Source: a virus. Taken from it: 64,000 nt of DNA. Of the stretch, positions 1-9,038 are shown piece by piece. Under the pieces are notes generated by a model, which had not been told where the DNA came from, did not search any database, and saw only the letters and a list, made by a program, of their open reading frames with translations. The translations under genes and the position numbers were made by a program. The DNA lies in IMG/VR virus record IMGVR_UViG_3300042889_001061, positions 47,145 through 111,144 of that record; one strand, 5' to 3'. Each line of letters opens with the position of its first letter. Positions within the stretch are counted from its first letter, which is position 1.

Positions 1-1
1 G

Positions 2-1483
2 CACACAGGTATGATTCCATTTTTAAAGAAATGGTTTGGAGATTTACGTTCATGTTCACAGGGAGGAATTCGCAATGCAAGTGCTACTATCTTTTATCCA
101 ATCTGGCATCACCAGTTTGACGACCTTATTGTACTCAAGAACAACCAAGGAACAGAAGAAACCCGAGTCCGTCATATGGATTATGGGGTTGTGCTTAGTG
201 CTCTATTCTGGAGACGATTCAAAAACAAAGAACAAATAACATTCTTTGATCCTAATGAAGTGCCTGATTTATACCAAGCATTTTATTCTAACACAAAACT
301 ATTTGAAGAGCTTTATGTTAAGTATGAAAATACTCCGGGCCTTCGTACAAAAACAATGTCAGCCGAAGAAGTATTCAAGTCTGGCATCTTAAAAGAACGC
401 ACAGATACAGGACGTATCTACTTAGTGTTCATCGACAACGTGATGAATCAAGGACCATTTGATCCTGAGTATCACACCATTTACCAGAGTAATCTTTGCT
501 GTGAAATACTTTTACCTACTAAGTCCTTTAAACGTCTGGATGACGATAGCGGTCGTATCGCACTTTGCACCTTGGGCTCAATCAATTGGGGTGCGTTCCG
601 TAACCCAGAAGACATGCGCCGTGCTTGCCGTATACTGCATCGTAGCCTCAACAATATTCTTGACTATCAAGACTTTCTTTCCATCCAGTCTAAACTATCC
701 AACGACGAAATCAGACCACTGGGAATCGGTATCACCAATCTCGCCTACTGGCACGCCAAGCGAAGCCTCAAGTACGGAGAACGAGACTCCTTGGCTGAAG
801 TCAAGACGTGGATGGAACATCAAGCCTACTACCTAACTGAAGCCAGTGTAGAACTTGCCAAAGAACGTGGCAAGTGCTTAGGCAGTGATCATACTCGTTA
901 TGGACAAGGTACATTCCCGTGGGAACTACGTGCCAAAGGAGTGAACGAATTAACTGACTTTGCTCCGGAACTTGATTGGGAGACATTACGCAGTCAAATG
1001 AAGGAACACGGTGTTCGCAATGCTACACAAATGGCTGTAGCACCAGTTGAATCTAGTTCAGTTGTTATTAATAGTACAAATGGTATTGAAATGCCCATGT
1101 CGTTAATTAGTACTAAAGAAAGTAAAGCAGGATCATTTACACAGGTTGTTCCTGAGTATCATAAACTAAAGAACAAGTATCAGTTAATGTGGGAACAAAA
1201 AGACTGTGACGGTTATTTAAAAACTGCCGCAGTTATTGCTGCCTACGTTGATCAAAGTATCAGTACCAACACATTCTACAATCCTGCTCACTTTGCAGAT
1301 AGAAAAGTTCCTACAACGTTGATTGCCAAGAACCTGATGCAGAGTCATTACTGGGGATTAAAGACATTTTACTATAGTTTGATTAACAAAGCAGGCAGTA
1401 AAGCAGTTGCAGAAGATGCACCCGCTATGTTAGAACCTATAAACTTTGATGACGAAGAAGACTGTGAAAGTTGTAAACTATAA
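2..1483 (+). CDS. nrdA: Ribonucleotide reductase class Ia, large subunit (C-terminal part)
   Basis: The frame is open from base 2, so the 5' part lies outside the window; it begins near residue 275 of an E. coli-length NrdA. It reduces ribonucleoside diphosphates to dNTP precursors in the cytoplasm. Seen: the radical-site motif NLCCE (bases 491-505, Asn, Cys and Glu of the active site), the partner cysteine in IALCTLGS, the radical-transfer tyrosine pair in KTFYYS, and the C-terminal redox cysteines DCESCKL that are recharged by glutaredoxin. Its stop overlaps the next start (TAATG). nrdB and a glutaredoxin follow downstream, so the operon carries a complete class Ia system. Confidence 0.97.
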   Translation, partial: HTGMIPFLKKWFGDLRSCSQGGIRNASATIFYPIWHHQFDDLIVLKNNQGTEETRVRHMDYGVVLSALFWRRFKNKEQITFFDPNEVPDLYQAFYSNTKLFEELYVKYENTPGLRTKTMSAEEVFKSGILKERTDTGRIYLVFIDNVMNQGPFDPEYHTIYQSNLCCEILLPTKSFKRLDDDSGRIALCTLGSINWGAFRNPEDMRRACRILHRSLNNILDYQDFLSIQSKLSNDEIRPLGIGITNLAYWHAKRSLKYGERDSLAEVKTWMEHQAYYLTEASVELAKERGKCLGSDHTRYGQGTFPWELRAKGVNELTDFAPELDWETLRSQMKEHGVRNATQMAVAPVESSSVVINSTNGIEMPMSLISTKESKAGSFTQVVPEYHKLKNKYQLMWEQKDCDGYLKTAAVIAAYVDQSISTNTFYNPAHFADRKVPTTLIAKNLMQSHYWGLKTFYYSLINKAGSKAVAEDAPAMLEPINFDDEEDCESCKL

Positions 1484-2133
1484 TGTTAGAAACAATTTGT
1501 GAAGTTTTAGAAGACGCTTATAAGCGTAACTGGATTACCAGCCGTGATGGTAACGTCAGCATCCGTCACCATGATCGTGATCACTTTTACATCACACCTT
1601 CGGGTGTGCGTAAGCAGACTCTGCAACCAGATCAGTTTAAAAAGATGGGTATCGAGAAAGGTTACTGGAACCAACCTCCTCAAATTTACTATGCAAGCAA
1701 GGAATTAGAGTACACTGATATTAGTGAAAAGTTAAAACCCAGCGGAGAACTTCCCTTGCACTTCGGCCTACAAAAAGAAATGGGTCAACACAGCAACGAT
1801 GTGCGAGTAGTTGTACATGTTCATCCCACTTACTGTATTGCAGCCATGCACGCCGGCATAGATCTTAGTACTATCAGCGATGCATTTCCAGAACTCAATC
1901 GTTACACACGAGTAGCACCCAATGTAGGCGATGTGCCTCCTATCAGTCAAGAGCTTGCCGATCAGTGTCATAAGAATCTACAGTTAGATGATCTTGGTAA
2001 TATTGCCTATGATATTGTAGGTATCAAAGGTCATGGTGTTGTGGCCATTGATACAAGCCCGTGGCGGGCATACGAGCATATCGAACGATTAGAACATATT
2101 TGCCGGATAGTACTGGCCAGCGGAAAATATTAA
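1483..2133 (+). CDS. Class II aldolase / adducin family protein
   Basis: A 216 aa protein starting inside the nrdA stop codon (TAATG), so probably translationally coupled. Family features seen: SRDGNVSIR near residue 20, the SGE glutamate (about residue 88), the zinc-binding VHVHP histidine pair near residue 108, and GHGVVA near residue 186, which supplies the third histidine. The family includes fuculose and ribulose phosphate aldolases/epimerases and methylthioribulose-1-phosphate dehydratase; the substrate cannot be read from the sequence. Its place between nrdA and nrdB suggests a role in sugar-phosphate or nucleotide supply, which is inference. Confidence 0.88.
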   Translation: MLETICEVLEDAYKRNWITSRDGNVSIRHHDRDHFYITPSGVRKQTLQPDQFKKMGIEKGYWNQPPQIYYASKELEYTDISEKLKPSGELPLHFGLQKEMGQHSNDVRVVVHVHPTYCIAAMHAGIDLSTISDAFPELNRYTRVAPNVGDVPPISQELADQCHKNLQLDDLGNIAYDIVGIKGHGVVAIDTSPWRAYEHIERLEHICRIVLASGKY

Positions 2134-2745
2134 ATGACAGTGTTGCCCCAGCTGGGTGATGTAGATGTATTTGACAGCATAGCCATCGATGATCTTTGGT
2201 GTGTGGATAAACTAATCTTATCAAAAAAATTAGGTTATACATGTGGGCCTGCAGGTATATCGCCCCCAGCGCCTAGACAATATGTAGTGCGTCCTATTGT
2301 AAATCTAAAATCAATGAGTGTTGGTGCCACAATACAATATCTAGATTCAGATTCGATTCCAGATGGTTATTTCTGGTGCGAGCTGTTTGCTGGCCGTCAT
2401 ATGAGTTTTGATTACCACTGGGGCAAACAAACACTGGCAGTGGAAGGATTTAGAACAGATCCACTACGCTTGGACAGATTTAGTCAATGGACAAAAATCA
2501 ACGAAGTATTTGCATTGCCAGATGTACTGCAAACAGTTGCAGACCGCAATGAGTGGTTGAATGTGGAAGTGATAGGTGATAGGGTAATTGAAGTACATTT
2601 TAGATACAATGATGACTTTGCCAATCATGATGCCGCTACTATCGTACCAGTCTGGCGCGACGAGTTTTACCCCAGTCCCGCAGGTGATAGACTGGGATTT
2701 ATATTAAAAGATAATATCGAATTAACAAAACAGGATAACAAATGA
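2134..2745 (+). CDS. Conserved hypothetical protein in RNR operon
   Basis: 203 aa, starting at the base after the aldolase stop; its end overlaps nrdB by four bases (ATGA). No family recognised with certainty. Seen: a proline/glycine-rich N-terminal part with YVVRP near residue 50, then FWCELFAGRH and FDYHWG around residues 86-103, and a predicted mixed alpha/beta C-terminal half. Coupling on both sides between nrdA/aldolase and nrdB suggests a nucleotide-metabolism link, but no catalytic motif is evident. Confidence 0.85.
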   Translation: MTVLPQLGDVDVFDSIAIDDLWCVDKLILSKKLGYTCGPAGISPPAPRQYVVRPIVNLKSMSVGATIQYLDSDSIPDGYFWCELFAGRHMSFDYHWGKQTLAVEGFRTDPLRLDRFSQWTKINEVFALPDVLQTVADRNEWLNVEVIGDRVIEVHFRYNDDFANHDAATIVPVWRDEFYPSPAGDRLGFILKDNIELTKQDNK

Positions 2746-3842
2746 GTAAAGAACAATATAACTTAACAACAAAAACAGACTACCTAAGTCGCAAGATGTT
2801 TCTGGATCCAGCTGGTCCAGTTACTATTCAACGATTCGAAGAAGTCAAATATAAAAAAATTGCAGATTATGATGCAACTGCACGTGGCTTCTTTTGGCAA
2901 CCAGAAGAAGTAAGTCTTACAAAAGACAGCAATGATTTTAAAGAAGCCAGTGATGCAGTCAAACATATCTTTACCAGCAACCTGCTACGTCAAACCGCAC
3001 TAGATAGTCTACAAGGTCGTGGTCCAACACAGGTATTCACTCCGGTATGTTCATTACCAGAAGTAGAAGCACTGATGTATAACTGGGGATTCTTTGAAAC
3101 CAACATTCACAGTAAGAGTTATAGCCATATTATCCGCAACATCTATAACGTACCCAAAGATGTATTCAATACTATTCACGACACTAAAGAAATTGTAGAC
3201 ATGGCAAGTAGTGTTGGCAAATATTATGATGCGCTACATTTAATAAACTGCCGCAAGGAAGTGGGAGAAGTAATTGACGAGCATGAACACATCAAGGCTA
3301 TCTGGATGGCACTGAATGCTAGCTATGCATTAGAAGCATTTCGCTTTATGGTTAGCTTTGCTACAAGTTTAGCCATGGTAGAGAACAAAATCTTTATTGG
3401 TAACGGTAACATTATCAGTTTGATTCTACAAGACGAATTGTTGCACAAAGGCTGGACTGCTTATTTGATCAATCAAGTTGTCAAGGAAGATTCACGCTTT
3501 GTCAAAGCCAAACAAGAATGCGAGTCAGAAGTTTATGCTTTGTATGTAGATGTTATTCGTGAAGAAAAAGCCTGGGCAGATTACTTGTTCAAGAAAGGTC
3601 CGGTTATTGGATTGAACGCTGCCATCTTAAAAGAGTTTGTTGATTACACAGCAGTATCTGCATTAAAGGATATCGGTATTAAATATCAAAGTCCGGCCCC
3701 TAAATCAACTCCTATTCCTTGGTTTAACAAGCACAGTGACACTAGTAAAAAACAAACTGCATTGCAGGAAAATGAAAGCACCAATTATGTTATTGGTATA
3801 ATGAGCGACAGCATCGATTATGATGTATTACCAACTTTATAA
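2742..3842 (+). CDS. nrdB: Ribonucleotide reductase class Ia, small (radical) subunit
   Basis: 366 aa, full length. It houses the di-iron centre and tyrosyl radical for NrdA. Seen: FETNIHSKSYSHI, which gives the iron-ligand Glu and His and the radical Tyr of the E. coli E115/H118/Y122 helix; EAFRFM and DELLHKGW, which give the second ligand set (E204, E238 and H241 equivalents). The tail ends in acidic residues and VLPTL, as expected for the peptide that docks to the large subunit. The start overlaps the preceding stop (ATGA). Confidence 0.97.
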   Translation: MSKEQYNLTTKTDYLSRKMFLDPAGPVTIQRFEEVKYKKIADYDATARGFFWQPEEVSLTKDSNDFKEASDAVKHIFTSNLLRQTALDSLQGRGPTQVFTPVCSLPEVEALMYNWGFFETNIHSKSYSHIIRNIYNVPKDVFNTIHDTKEIVDMASSVGKYYDALHLINCRKEVGEVIDEHEHIKAIWMALNASYALEAFRFMVSFATSLAMVENKIFIGNGNIISLILQDELLHKGWTAYLINQVVKEDSRFVKAKQECESEVYALYVDVIREEKAWADYLFKKGPVIGLNAAILKEFVDYTAVSALKDIGIKYQSPAPKSTPIPWFNKHSDTSKKQTALQENESTNYVIGIMSDSIDYDVLPTL

Positions 3843-3853
3843 AGAAAGACATT

Positions 3854-4282
3854 ATGAAAATCAACGAAGTAGTAGCACAAATTAATGATGCGTGGTTTGA
3901 ACAAGGTAGTTTCAAAACATTTAAAAAGCCAGCCAAAGAACGCTATGAGATTGCCCGACAAGCTGGCACAGTTCAAACATTAGAAGGTCCTGTTAATTAT
4001 GAAGCAGGACATTACATTATGACTGGTCCTAAAGGCGAGCAATATCCAATTACTGCCGAGAAGTTCAACGCACTGAAAGATGATCAAGGTAACGGCATTG
4101 CTACTCCCAAGAAGATTCCCAAGATTGCTAAACTTGCTGATCATAATGGAGTTATTCACACATCATGGGGCGACTTGAATTACACAACAGGCAACGACTA
4201 TATTGTTAGACACGCCGCCAACGATTACGGTGCAGTAAAGAAAGATATCTTTGCACAAACATATGATACAACAGGAATCTAA
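3854..4282 (+). CDS. Tandem PGDYG-like domain protein
   Basis: 142 aa, starting 11 bases after nrdB. Two similar halves can be seen: residues about 38-75 (VNYEAGHYIMTGPKGEQYPI then a Phe) and about 98-138 (LNYTTGNDYIVRH then IFAQTYDTTG). Each looks like the small PGDYG-type fold that accompanies nucleotide-processing or ADP-ribose enzymes. The assignment is tentative; the internal duplication is visible directly. Confidence 0.7.
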   Translation: MKINEVVAQINDAWFEQGSFKTFKKPAKERYEIARQAGTVQTLEGPVNYEAGHYIMTGPKGEQYPITAEKFNALKDDQGNGIATPKKIPKIAKLADHNGVIHTSWGDLNYTTGNDYIVRHAANDYGAVKKDIFAQTYDTTGI

Positions 4283-4441
4283 ATGCAAATTAGAGTAAAA
4301 GAGAATCCAGAAGAATTTGGTAGCTGTGGATGCGGCCGCAGTCCAGATGGCAAGTGCATCGGCTGGCACGGACTAACCGAAGAACAATATCAAACAGCGT
4401 TAGACGAATATGAAAAGAATTTATTTGAGGATGAAGAATGA
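4283..4441 (+). CDS. 52-aa CDGSH-like cysteine/histidine protein
   Basis: The start follows the previous stop directly and the end overlaps the glutaredoxin start (ATGA). It contains SCGCGRSPDGKCIGWHG (about residues 14-30), that is CxCxxS-x4-CxGxH, close to the CDGSH pattern CxCxxS-x5-CDGxH that binds a 2Fe-2S cluster through three Cys and one His. The linker is one residue shorter than usual and the Asp is Ile. The C-terminal half is acidic and helical. Its position before glutaredoxin supports an iron-sulfur or redox role; this is inference. Confidence 0.75.
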   Translation: MQIRVKENPEEFGSCGCGRSPDGKCIGWHGLTEEQYQTALDEYEKNLFEDEE

Positions 4442-4677
4442 AAATAGAAATTTATACAAAGGACTCATGTCCATACTGCACACAAGCCAAGAACTTGTTT
4501 AAAAGCAAAGGCTGGGAGTTCACAGAACACTATATCACAGCAGAAACAAGAGAAACATTGTTAGAAAATCTAACAACAAGATTGGGGTCAGCACCACGCA
4601 CAGTGCCTCAAATCTTTATCGATGATCAGGCCATTGGAGGTTATACTGATCTAGTCTCGTGGTTAAAAACTCAATAA
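4438..4677 (+). CDS. Glutaredoxin
   Basis: 79 aa, complete glutaredoxin fold. Seen: the dithiol active site CPYC at residues 12-15, the cis-proline TVPQIF near residue 58, and the GGYTD glutathione-binding turn near residue 67. It reduces the C-terminal cysteines of NrdA using glutathione. Last redox gene of the RNR operon; it overlaps the 52-aa gene by four bases. Confidence 0.96.
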   Translation: MKIEIYTKDSCPYCTQAKNLFKSKGWEFTEHYITAETRETLLENLTTRLGSAPRTVPQIFIDDQAIGGYTDLVSWLKTQ

Positions 4678-4685
4678 ATACATAT

Positions 4686-4994
4686 ATGTTAAAAGAAAAC
4701 AAAATTGGTCATACAGTCAGTATGAAACTAGCCAACGGCGACGAAGTCGTGGGCAAAATTACAGGTCAAACCGCAGAGGGTCTTACTATCAGTAAGCCTG
4801 TTATTTTAGCTGCCAGCAGAGATGGATTACAAATGATTCCTTTCATGATGACTGCTGAACCCAACAGCGACTTTGTATTCAAAGCACATACAATTATGTG
4901 CGTTGCAGACACTAACGATCAAGTAGCAGATGCTTATCTTGAAAGTACAACTGGAATCAAACCAGTAAGAAATTCAAGTAGTATTATATTATAA
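4686..4994 (+). CDS. Small beta-barrel (Sm-like) hypothetical protein
   Basis: 102 aa using the ATG at 4686. The N-terminal 55 residues (VSMKLANGDEVVGKITG followed by alternating hydrophobics) look like a small Sm/SH3-type barrel with a turn at NGDE; the C-terminal part ends in TTGIKP. It sits between the redox genes and the PAAR spike. Function unknown; a minor virion or RNA-binding protein are both possible. Confidence 0.75.
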   Translation: MLKENKIGHTVSMKLANGDEVVGKITGQTAEGLTISKPVILAASRDGLQMIPFMMTAEPNSDFVFKAHTIMCVADTNDQVADAYLESTTGIKPVRNSSSIIL

Positions 4995-4995
4995 T

Positions 4996-5271
4996 ATGCC
5001 ACAAGTACATAGATTAACTGATGACAATACTGCTGGTGCCCCTATCATCACAGTAATTCAAAACTCTGTGTACACAAACTATTTGTTGACTAGTGTAGAT
5101 GGCAGTCCAGTTGCAGGACACGGGCCTGGAGTTCACGCCGGCCCGGTGACTGCTAATGGCAGTCCTAATGTATTCATTGAATATATACCTGTAAATAGAC
5201 TGGGCGATCCTGACACTTGCGGACATCCTAGAGCAATAGGTAGTCCGGATGTCTATGCCAATGGCGGTTAA
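4996..5271 (+). CDS. PAAR-repeat spike-tip protein
   Basis: 91 aa with features of PAAR proteins: HRLTDDNTAG at the N terminus, GSPVAGHGPGVHAG in the middle, NRLGDPDTCGHPRAIGSPDV near the end and a final NGG. Known PAAR proteins form the sharpened cone on the central spike of contractile tails (T4 gp5.4) and type VI secretion, often with a bound metal held by His/Cys. It implies a myovirus-like particle. The next gene is probably a baseplate component. Confidence 0.88.
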   Translation: MPQVHRLTDDNTAGAPIITVIQNSVYTNYLLTSVDGSPVAGHGPGVHAGPVTANGSPNVFIEYIPVNRLGDPDTCGHPRAIGSPDVYANGG

Positions 5272-5290
5272 ATGCTAGGTAAATACTAGT

Positions 5291-7453
5291 ATGGCAACAT
5301 TACCACCAATTAATGCAGGCGCATTAAAACTAACCTTTCCTACTAACCTTCCTAAGAACGAAAAAGATCTTATCTGTATGCTACTTGCTGGCAGATTAAA
5401 AGATCTACTTAATGGACGCTTGGTATGTGCTCAACTTGCCATAGATGATTTAATCAAAGATGCAACTGGAATCAGTGCATTAAGCTCACTGCGTGATTCT
5501 CTTGTCGGAATGAAATCTGCAATTGACAGAATGAAATCTGCAACAGGCTACGACAAGATATTACAAGGTGTGAATCAAGCACTGGGTCAAGTCAATAACG
5601 TATTCAGCTTAGGAGGGCTGTGCCCCAGCCCAATTCGTGCTCCTATGATACCAGACTTGTTGGGGCAGTTGAATGCAAATCTATTTGGCCAAGGACTTAA
5701 TATTTTAAATGCATTGGGCAAGGTCAGTAACCCTAGCATGTGCTTGGGCGGCGGCCCCGGCGGCTTTGGTATCAATTGGAACAGTATGCCAGGCGACTTA
5801 AGAAATCTTAAAAATGCAATCAAGCAAGCAGGTAATACACCATCTGCTACGATTAATGCTTTTAATCAAAATTTAAAATCGCAGACATCTAGATTAAAAT
5901 CAGAAGTAAAAAGACTAGAACAAAATTTAGCAGATCCATTAGGACTAAACAATAAACTTAATACAGCAAGAAATTTGCAACGTGCTAAGAGTGTCAGCGA
6001 TGGGTATCCGGTAAAAGACAGTCGCGGCATTCTTCATGACAACGTTTTAAAGTCAATGGTATCTGCTGACATTGAATCAGTGATAGACAATGGAGATCGA
6101 ACTCCAATTAAGTATGTGACTAAACCAATTCTTGACTATTGCGGAGTTGTAATAGGCTATGAAAAAGTAGCAGTCACTGGTGATCCGGCATATATAGGCT
6201 GGGACCCAAATGGAGATCTTAGTCTCAACACAGATCATCCAACCGTTAATCCCGTTGCAGGTTATGCCAGCTTTAAATATACGTTTAAGCAAGAAGGCAA
6301 TACAGTCAAGGTCTATGATAGCATAGGCGCAGTAGTCACCGATTTGTCTTTGTCGAGAGGTGTTGCTTACAGACTTAATTTTGAATTAACTAACAAAGAA
6401 ATTCAATTTTATTCTGATCCTGCTTATACAACGGTATGGACAGAAGGTTTAACCTACAGTAGAAATCCGGAATACGGTACAGACATGGAAATTATAACTC
6501 CTGATGTTAATACAAAATTTGTCCGAGGAGAACTAGATTGGGCAGTATTAATAGAAAATCCAACAACACCCAATATCGTTTATTGGAAAACTAATAACAA
6601 TAGCTCGGCTGGCAGTTTTGTTATCACAGGCGAAACTTCGATCCCATTGTCAGATAGAACGTATGACATATCGATGGCAGTTAAAAAAGCCTGCCTACAT
6701 TTAGTAAACGTTCCAGCAAGCTCTGCGATTCCTGTAAACTACGAAAACTTTTTAGGATCGCCTACTTCGTTTACTACGACAAGAACATATAACACAGTAA
6801 CAACAATATACGATTCAAGTGGTAATATAACAAGTACAACATCTTTATCTTCGATACCAATGACAGTAAAAGAAGATACAGAAACCAGTGACGAACTAGG
6901 AAACACTGATCCAAATAATAAAGTAATTAAATCAGTGGCAAGATTTAATGCTGCCTCGTATTTAATAACCAAACGTTATATAAGCACAGAAAACGGATTG
7001 GAATATACTCAGATTTATTTTTATCTATCTCCTAGTCAAAACGAAGCCAATGCTACATATTGTATATTATTGAAGTTTGATGATCCAATTACAATTTTAA
7101 ATTCTTCTAAGTTACCTTATACTGATAATTATTCTTATAAGTTAACCAGATTAATAAAATCTGGCAGCGAGTTCATTCCAGTAACTACACCAATTTCAAA
7201 TTCGGATGAAACCAAATTCGAACTAGTGCAATCAAATGGCAAAGAATTTATTAGATGGAATCTTACTTCGTTTAATGAATCTGACAAAGCAACTGTTCCT
7301 AAAAATGAATTTATATTTCAAACTGATATAGAAATAGATCCCACAGATCTTTCAAGGAATTTTATTGTTTCTAATCCAAAAGAATACAGAACATATTTCT
7401 ATTTTAAATTCGGTGACGGAACCGCCATCCAATCTACTATTACACTGATATAA
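5291..7453 (+). CDS. Large tail/baseplate structural protein
   Basis: 720 aa. Residues 1-230 are Leu/Gly/Asn-rich and helical with two glycine loops (LGGLCPSP and LGGGPGGFG); about 260-500 carry beta-rich segments, including a WDPNGD turn; the C-terminal 220 residues are beta-rich, Ser/Thr-rich and end in FKFGDGTAIQSTITLI. No enzyme motif is seen. Position straight after PAAR, length and composition suggest a baseplate or spike-associated structural protein; this is inference from context. Confidence 0.8.
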   Translation: MATLPPINAGALKLTFPTNLPKNEKDLICMLLAGRLKDLLNGRLVCAQLAIDDLIKDATGISALSSLRDSLVGMKSAIDRMKSATGYDKILQGVNQALGQVNNVFSLGGLCPSPIRAPMIPDLLGQLNANLFGQGLNILNALGKVSNPSMCLGGGPGGFGINWNSMPGDLRNLKNAIKQAGNTPSATINAFNQNLKSQTSRLKSEVKRLEQNLADPLGLNNKLNTARNLQRAKSVSDGYPVKDSRGILHDNVLKSMVSADIESVIDNGDRTPIKYVTKPILDYCGVVIGYEKVAVTGDPAYIGWDPNGDLSLNTDHPTVNPVAGYASFKYTFKQEGNTVKVYDSIGAVVTDLSLSRGVAYRLNFELTNKEIQFYSDPAYTTVWTEGLTYSRNPEYGTDMEIITPDVNTKFVRGELDWAVLIENPTTPNIVYWKTNNNSSAGSFVITGETSIPLSDRTYDISMAVKKACLHLVNVPASSAIPVNYENFLGSPTSFTTTRTYNTVTTIYDSSGNITSTTSLSSIPMTVKEDTETSDELGNTDPNNKVIKSVARFNAASYLITKRYISTENGLEYTQIYFYLSPSQNEANATYCILLKFDDPITILNSSKLPYTDNYSYKLTRLIKSGSEFIPVTTPISNSDETKFELVQSNGKEFIRWNLTSFNESDKATVPKNEFIFQTDIEIDPTDLSRNFIVSNPKEYRTYFYFKFGDGTAIQSTITLI

Positions 7454-7474
7454 ATTAATTTGGTAAATTAGCAT

Positions 7475-7503
7475 TTGACATAAAGTCGAAATCAGTATAT
7501 AAT
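7475..7503 (+). promoter_or_regulatory. Sigma70-type promoter
   Basis: TTGACA (7475-7480) and TATAAT (7498-7503), 17 bp apart, followed by a GGAG-type ribosome-binding site before the ATG at 7525. It starts a new unit after the structural gene. Confidence 0.85.
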
Positions 7504-7524
7504 TATGCACTAGGAGTAATTCTA

Positions 7525-7998
7525 ATGCTTAAACAAATTGCCAAATTACTTACCAAAATTGGTAGACAACGTATTATTTTAGACCGAGAAAGCAATGAGC
7601 CTTATTTGGAACGTTACTATGTATTTCTCAAAGATAGAACATGGTTTCCATTTAATATCTTCCTGCATAAATTTTTAAAATCTGATCCGGATGATGTTCA
7701 TGATCATCCATGGCCTTATGCCTCCCTGATACTTAAAGGCGGATATTGGGAATGGATTCCTCATTTTAATAGTCAGGGACAAAAGATTGGTGAATACCAA
7801 GTTTGGCGTGCTGCCGGAAGTTTTAGAATAAACAGTGCAAATAGTTATCACAGAATTGAGTTAGATCCCACAGTGGAATGTTGGACAATGTTTATGCCCG
7901 GCCCCCAAAAACGTGAATGGGGATTTTTAGTTAACAACAAATGGATACACAATGACGAATACATTAAACAACGTACTGCTACAGCCTCCAAGCAGTGA
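7525..7998 (+). CDS. Cupin-like protein
   Basis: 157 aa with a Shine-Dalgarno (AGGAG at about 7511). Cupin metal-site pattern: DDVHDHPWPYASLILKGGYWE (His-x-His then downstream Glu, residues about 54-75) and SYHRIEL near residue 110 for the last His. It resembles small phage/bacterial cupins of unknown substrate. First gene behind the promoter at 7475; its 3' end overlaps the next gene by 47 bp. Confidence 0.8.
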   Translation: MLKQIAKLLTKIGRQRIILDRESNEPYLERYYVFLKDRTWFPFNIFLHKFLKSDPDDVHDHPWPYASLILKGGYWEWIPHFNSQGQKIGEYQVWRAAGSFRINSANSYHRIELDPTVECWTMFMPGPQKREWGFLVNNKWIHNDEYIKQRTATASKQ

Positions 7999-8293
7999 AT
8001 GGACAGAAGAACAAGTAACTACATTTCGTAGTTGGTTAGTGGGAATGTTACAGATAGGTCCAGTAACTGTGACATTTAATAAAAAAGATGGTGCAGAACG
8101 TGTAATGACTTGTAGCCTGCAACCAGAATTATTGCCACCTGCACCCGTACACGAATCTAATACCAATAATCCCATTGACTTTCCAAAAGTTAAAAAAGAA
8201 AATCTAAACATTATTTCAGTATATGATTTAGAAGCAACTGCTTGGCGGAGTTTTACAGTTAAGAACGTTACCAATGTAACATTAAAATTATGA
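7952..8293 (+). CDS. DUF2693-like SH3-type small protein
   Basis: 113 aa. Typical pattern: VTVTFNKKDGAERVMTCSL (residues 37-55), a short variable loop, then SVYDLEATAWRSFTVKNVT. This small domain recurs in large phages and is thought to be a WYL/SH3-like barrel of unknown function. It overlaps the cupin 3' end and shares ATGA with the next gene. Confidence 0.78.
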   Translation: MTNTLNNVLLQPPSSEWTEEQVTTFRSWLVGMLQIGPVTVTFNKKDGAERVMTCSLQPELLPPAPVHESNTNNPIDFPKVKKENLNIISVYDLEATAWRSFTVKNVTNVTLKL

Positions 8294-8742
8294 AAAGATA
8301 TTATTTTGCCTATGGCATGAACACTAACGTCGCTGAAATGGCAAATCGTTGTCCCAAGGCTGTTAATCTCGGTCGTTGTACATTAACTGGCTTTGAATTA
8401 AAGTTTCGACTTCACGCTGACATTGACGAAGTTGTGGGCAGTGAAATGGAAGGTGTTCTTTGGGACATCACTGAAGAATGCGAACAAGCATTGGATCGTT
8501 TGGAAGGATATCCCTTTTACTATGATAAAATTGAAGTAATAGTTATCCCAGACACGCCAGTTAATAACAATACACATATCCGTGCCATGGCTTATATTAT
8601 GAACACCAAAGGTGCAGAAGAAGCTCCTAGTACTGGCTACGAAGATTGTTTGATTGAAGGCTACACAGCAAATGGATTGGATGTCAACAAGTTGACAAAA
8701 AAGGTCGATTCACTTATAATTAATCAAACAGGCTATGTATAA
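8290..8742 (+). CDS. Gamma-glutamylcyclotransferase-like (AIG2/GGCT) protein
   Basis: 150 aa. N-terminal YYFAYGMNTN is the substrate-binding YGS-type loop (here YGMN), followed by the LDRLEGYPFYYDK segment that carries the catalytic Glu (about residue 74). GGCT-like folds release 5-oxoproline from gamma-glutamyl peptides or act on gamma-glutamylamines. The start overlaps the previous stop (ATGA). The substrate is not predictable; the fold call is strong. Confidence 0.85.
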   Translation: MKRYYFAYGMNTNVAEMANRCPKAVNLGRCTLTGFELKFRLHADIDEVVGSEMEGVLWDITEECEQALDRLEGYPFYYDKIEVIVIPDTPVNNNTHIRAMAYIMNTKGAEEAPSTGYEDCLIEGYTANGLDVNKLTKKVDSLIINQTGYV

Positions 8743-9037
8743 ACAGGACAGCGTTCGTCAAGTGTTAATGGATTTTAAGATAACTATTACTGGCAATAAA
8801 GTAAAGCGTCAGTACAATGCAAATCCATTTACACATATTAACACAAGTTGGGATGACCCCATTTTTTATAAACCAGAAGAAGAACATGTTACAATGATCA
8901 CAGCAGAGATTCCAGAACGAGAATTTACAGCAATGGCAGATGTATTGTGCGAGTTCAGAGACTTGATGAGAGATCCAGAAACAGCAAGATTGTTAATGGA
9001 AGCAAGATTTATAAATAGATTAAAAGGTAATAGATAA
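8735..9037 (+). CDS. Hypothetical protein, 100 aa
   Basis: Overlaps the GGCT gene by eight bases. The N-terminal half holds beta-rich MDFKITITGNKVKRQYNAN; the C-terminal half is helical (MADVLCEFRDLMRDPETARLLMEAR). A start at 8768 (MDFK) is an alternative. No family recognised. Confidence 0.7.
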   Translation: MYKQDSVRQVLMDFKITITGNKVKRQYNANPFTHINTSWDDPIFYKPEEEHVTMITAEIPEREFTAMADVLCEFRDLMRDPETARLLMEARFINRLKGNR

Positions 9038-9038
9038 T

